Shown piece after piece: positions 5,087 to 5,807 of a DNA stretch of 5,807 bases (within the stretch, counting starts at the first letter, position 1; each line of letters starts with the position of its first letter). The position numbers and the translations under genes are program-made. The notes under the pieces are model-generated. The model was not told the origin of the DNA. It saw only the letters and a list, made by a program, of their open reading frames with translations, and did not search any database. The DNA lies in contig JAITSR010000060.1 of NCBI GenBank assembly GCA_031287655.1, positions 1 through 5,807 of the forward strand, in the 5' to 3' direction. Source of the DNA: Clostridiales bacterium (GTDB lineage Bacteria; Bacillota; Clostridia; WRLR01).

Positions 5087-5458
5087 TCAATCAGCGGTTT
5101 CGCCGCCTTGCGGAGTTCCCGTCTCACTTTTCTCAATTTGATCAAGCAATACGATCAATTCCGGTATGCTTTCGTTAGCAGTTTGCCAGATTGTCTGAAA
5201 ATTTACTGACAGATATTCGTGTGCGATCACATTTCTTGTTCTCCTGATTGCCGCCCAAGGCACTTTCGCATATTTCTTTTTAAATTCAGCGCTTAATGAA
5301 TTTTCCAATTCACCAATATTTGCTAGTGTTTGCGTCACCGCCCGCTTCGATTTTTCGTCTTTTGCGAACAGATCTGGTGTCAATCCATCGACAAATTGAA
5401 GAATATAAGCAGATTCCTGCAACATTCGGCGAATGATCCGGAGATTCTCATCTGCCAT
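5087..5458 (-). CDS. hepT: HepT-like HEPN (DUF86) ribonuclease toxin
   Basis: HepT toxins are small helical HEPN-domain RNases that act as dimers or higher oligomers and are silenced when their partner MntA attaches AMP to a tyrosine. The defining RX4HXY motif is exact in RNVIAHEY: R75, H80 and Y82, with Y82 as the expected AMPylation target. The preceding helix (QTLANIGELENSLS) and the PWAAIRRTRN lead-in are typical of the family. From the ATG at 5458 the protein has 123 residues, a normal size; the frame also extends to a TTG at 5470, which would add four residues. It overlaps the end of mntA by 11 bases, implying translational coupling. The DNA is about 40% G+C, far below dhaK or scpA, consistent with transfer. 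The toxin motif is intact. Confidence 0.88.
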   Translation of the reverse strand: MADENLRIIRRMLQESAYILQFVDGLTPDLFAKDEKSKRAVTQTLANIGELENSLSAEFKKKYAKVPWAAIRRTRNVIAHEYLSVNFQTIWQTANESIPELIVLLDQIEKSETGTPQGGETAD

Positions 5459-5738
5459 AGCATTTAACAACCTTTTCTATCGTCAAATGGCTTTCTTCTG
5501 GGAGAGGGAGACTCAAAACATCAACCGGGATTCCCAGCAAATATTCCAATTCGATCGACAAAGCACTGATCGTAAAAAGGGACTTAAATGGCGTGTCAAA
5601 TTCCACCATAATATCAACGTCGCTGTTTTCAGACTGTGAGCCTTGCGCGTATGAGCCAAAGTAGTATGCGCTCGTAATATTGTATTTTGGGGCGACGGCT
5701 TCAACGGTGTCACAAATTTTCTTATGTGTAAGCATCAT
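5448..5738 (-). CDS. mntA: MntA-like nucleotidyltransferase antitoxin
   Basis: MntA antitoxins are minimal nucleotidyltransferases that neutralise HepT by transferring AMP from ATP to its conserved tyrosine. The catalytic GSX10DXD motif is complete: G28 S29, ten residues, then D40 and D42, in YFGSYAQGSQSENSDVDIMVEFD-type context. The later PVDVLS strand fits the fold. At 96 residues it has the usual size. It is the first gene of the cassette and overlaps hepT downstream. The ATG at 5738 is followed at once by a second in-frame ATG at 5735. Two more ATGs, at 5746 and 5743, are out of frame because ATGATGCT is tandemly duplicated. The ribosome site AGGAAGAAG (5756-5748) is spaced better for the out-of-frame ATGs. 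No clear promoter is seen in the 60 bases upstream. Confidence 0.88.
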   Translation of the reverse strand: MMLTHKKICDTVEAVAPKYNITSAYYFGSYAQGSQSENSDVDIMVEFDTPFKSLFTISALSIELEYLLGIPVDVLSLPLPEESHLTIEKVVKCYGR

Positions 5739-5746
5739 AGCATCAT
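5731..5746 (-). repeat. 8-bp tandem duplication at the mntA start
   Basis: ATGATGCT occurs twice in succession, at 5746-5739 and 5738-5731 on the minus strand. The first copy lies nearest the ribosome site AGGAAGAAG (5756-5748), but translation from its ATG reads M-M-L and stops at TGA 5737-5735. That stop overlaps the true mntA ATG at 5738-5736. Confidence 0.75.
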
Positions 5747-5807
5747 ACTTCTTCCTGTTTAAATATTCTCAGCTTCCATATTGCACTGTTTTTCCGGATT
5801 TTGCAAG

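Overview
The window looks like chromosomal DNA from a GC-rich member of the Bacillota, most likely a Clostridia-type anaerobe. This is an inference from gene content (adjacent scpA and scpB, a bacterial TrpRS, split dihydroxyacetone-kinase subunits), from TTG/GTG starts and from AGGAGG-type ribosome sites. No species can be named. Coding DNA on the left is very GC-rich (one hand-counted 60-base line of dhaK is 68% G+C, one of scpA 77%). The right-hand 700 bases are close to 40%.

Layout. Positions 1-111 carry the first 37 codons of an unrecognised gene on the minus strand, cut by the window edge. A short divergent promoter region follows, then scpA (258-1229) and scpB (ending 1927), the two non-SMC subunits of condensin. 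trpS (2029-3150) follows after a 101-base spacer made largely of 23-bp tandem repeats, and a perfect 16-bp hairpin covers its stop codon. A well-formed promoter with a palindrome over its -10 box then drives dhaL (3345-3986) and dhaK (4031 onward). These are the ADP-binding and substrate-binding subunits of a dihydroxyacetone-type kinase; no dhaM is present. dhaK is interrupted by an in-frame TAA at 4901-4903, and its last 39 codons lie beyond it. A 13-bp hairpin separates dhaK from a convergent, AT-richer mntA-hepT toxin-antitoxin cassette on the minus strand (5738 to 5087).

How the genes relate. scpA and scpB are co-transcribed partners. dhaL and dhaK are subunits of one enzyme. mntA and hepT overlap and form an antitoxin/toxin pair that probably arrived by transfer.

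Most notable points: the nonsense codon in an otherwise intact dhaK; the absence of any ATG, GTG or TTG start for scpB near its conserved domain (an ATC start by the scpA stop is the best guess); a probable leaderless scpA mRNA; a Gly/Asp/Ala-rich insertion in ScpA; and small tandem duplications in nearly every spacer, several of them touching start sites.
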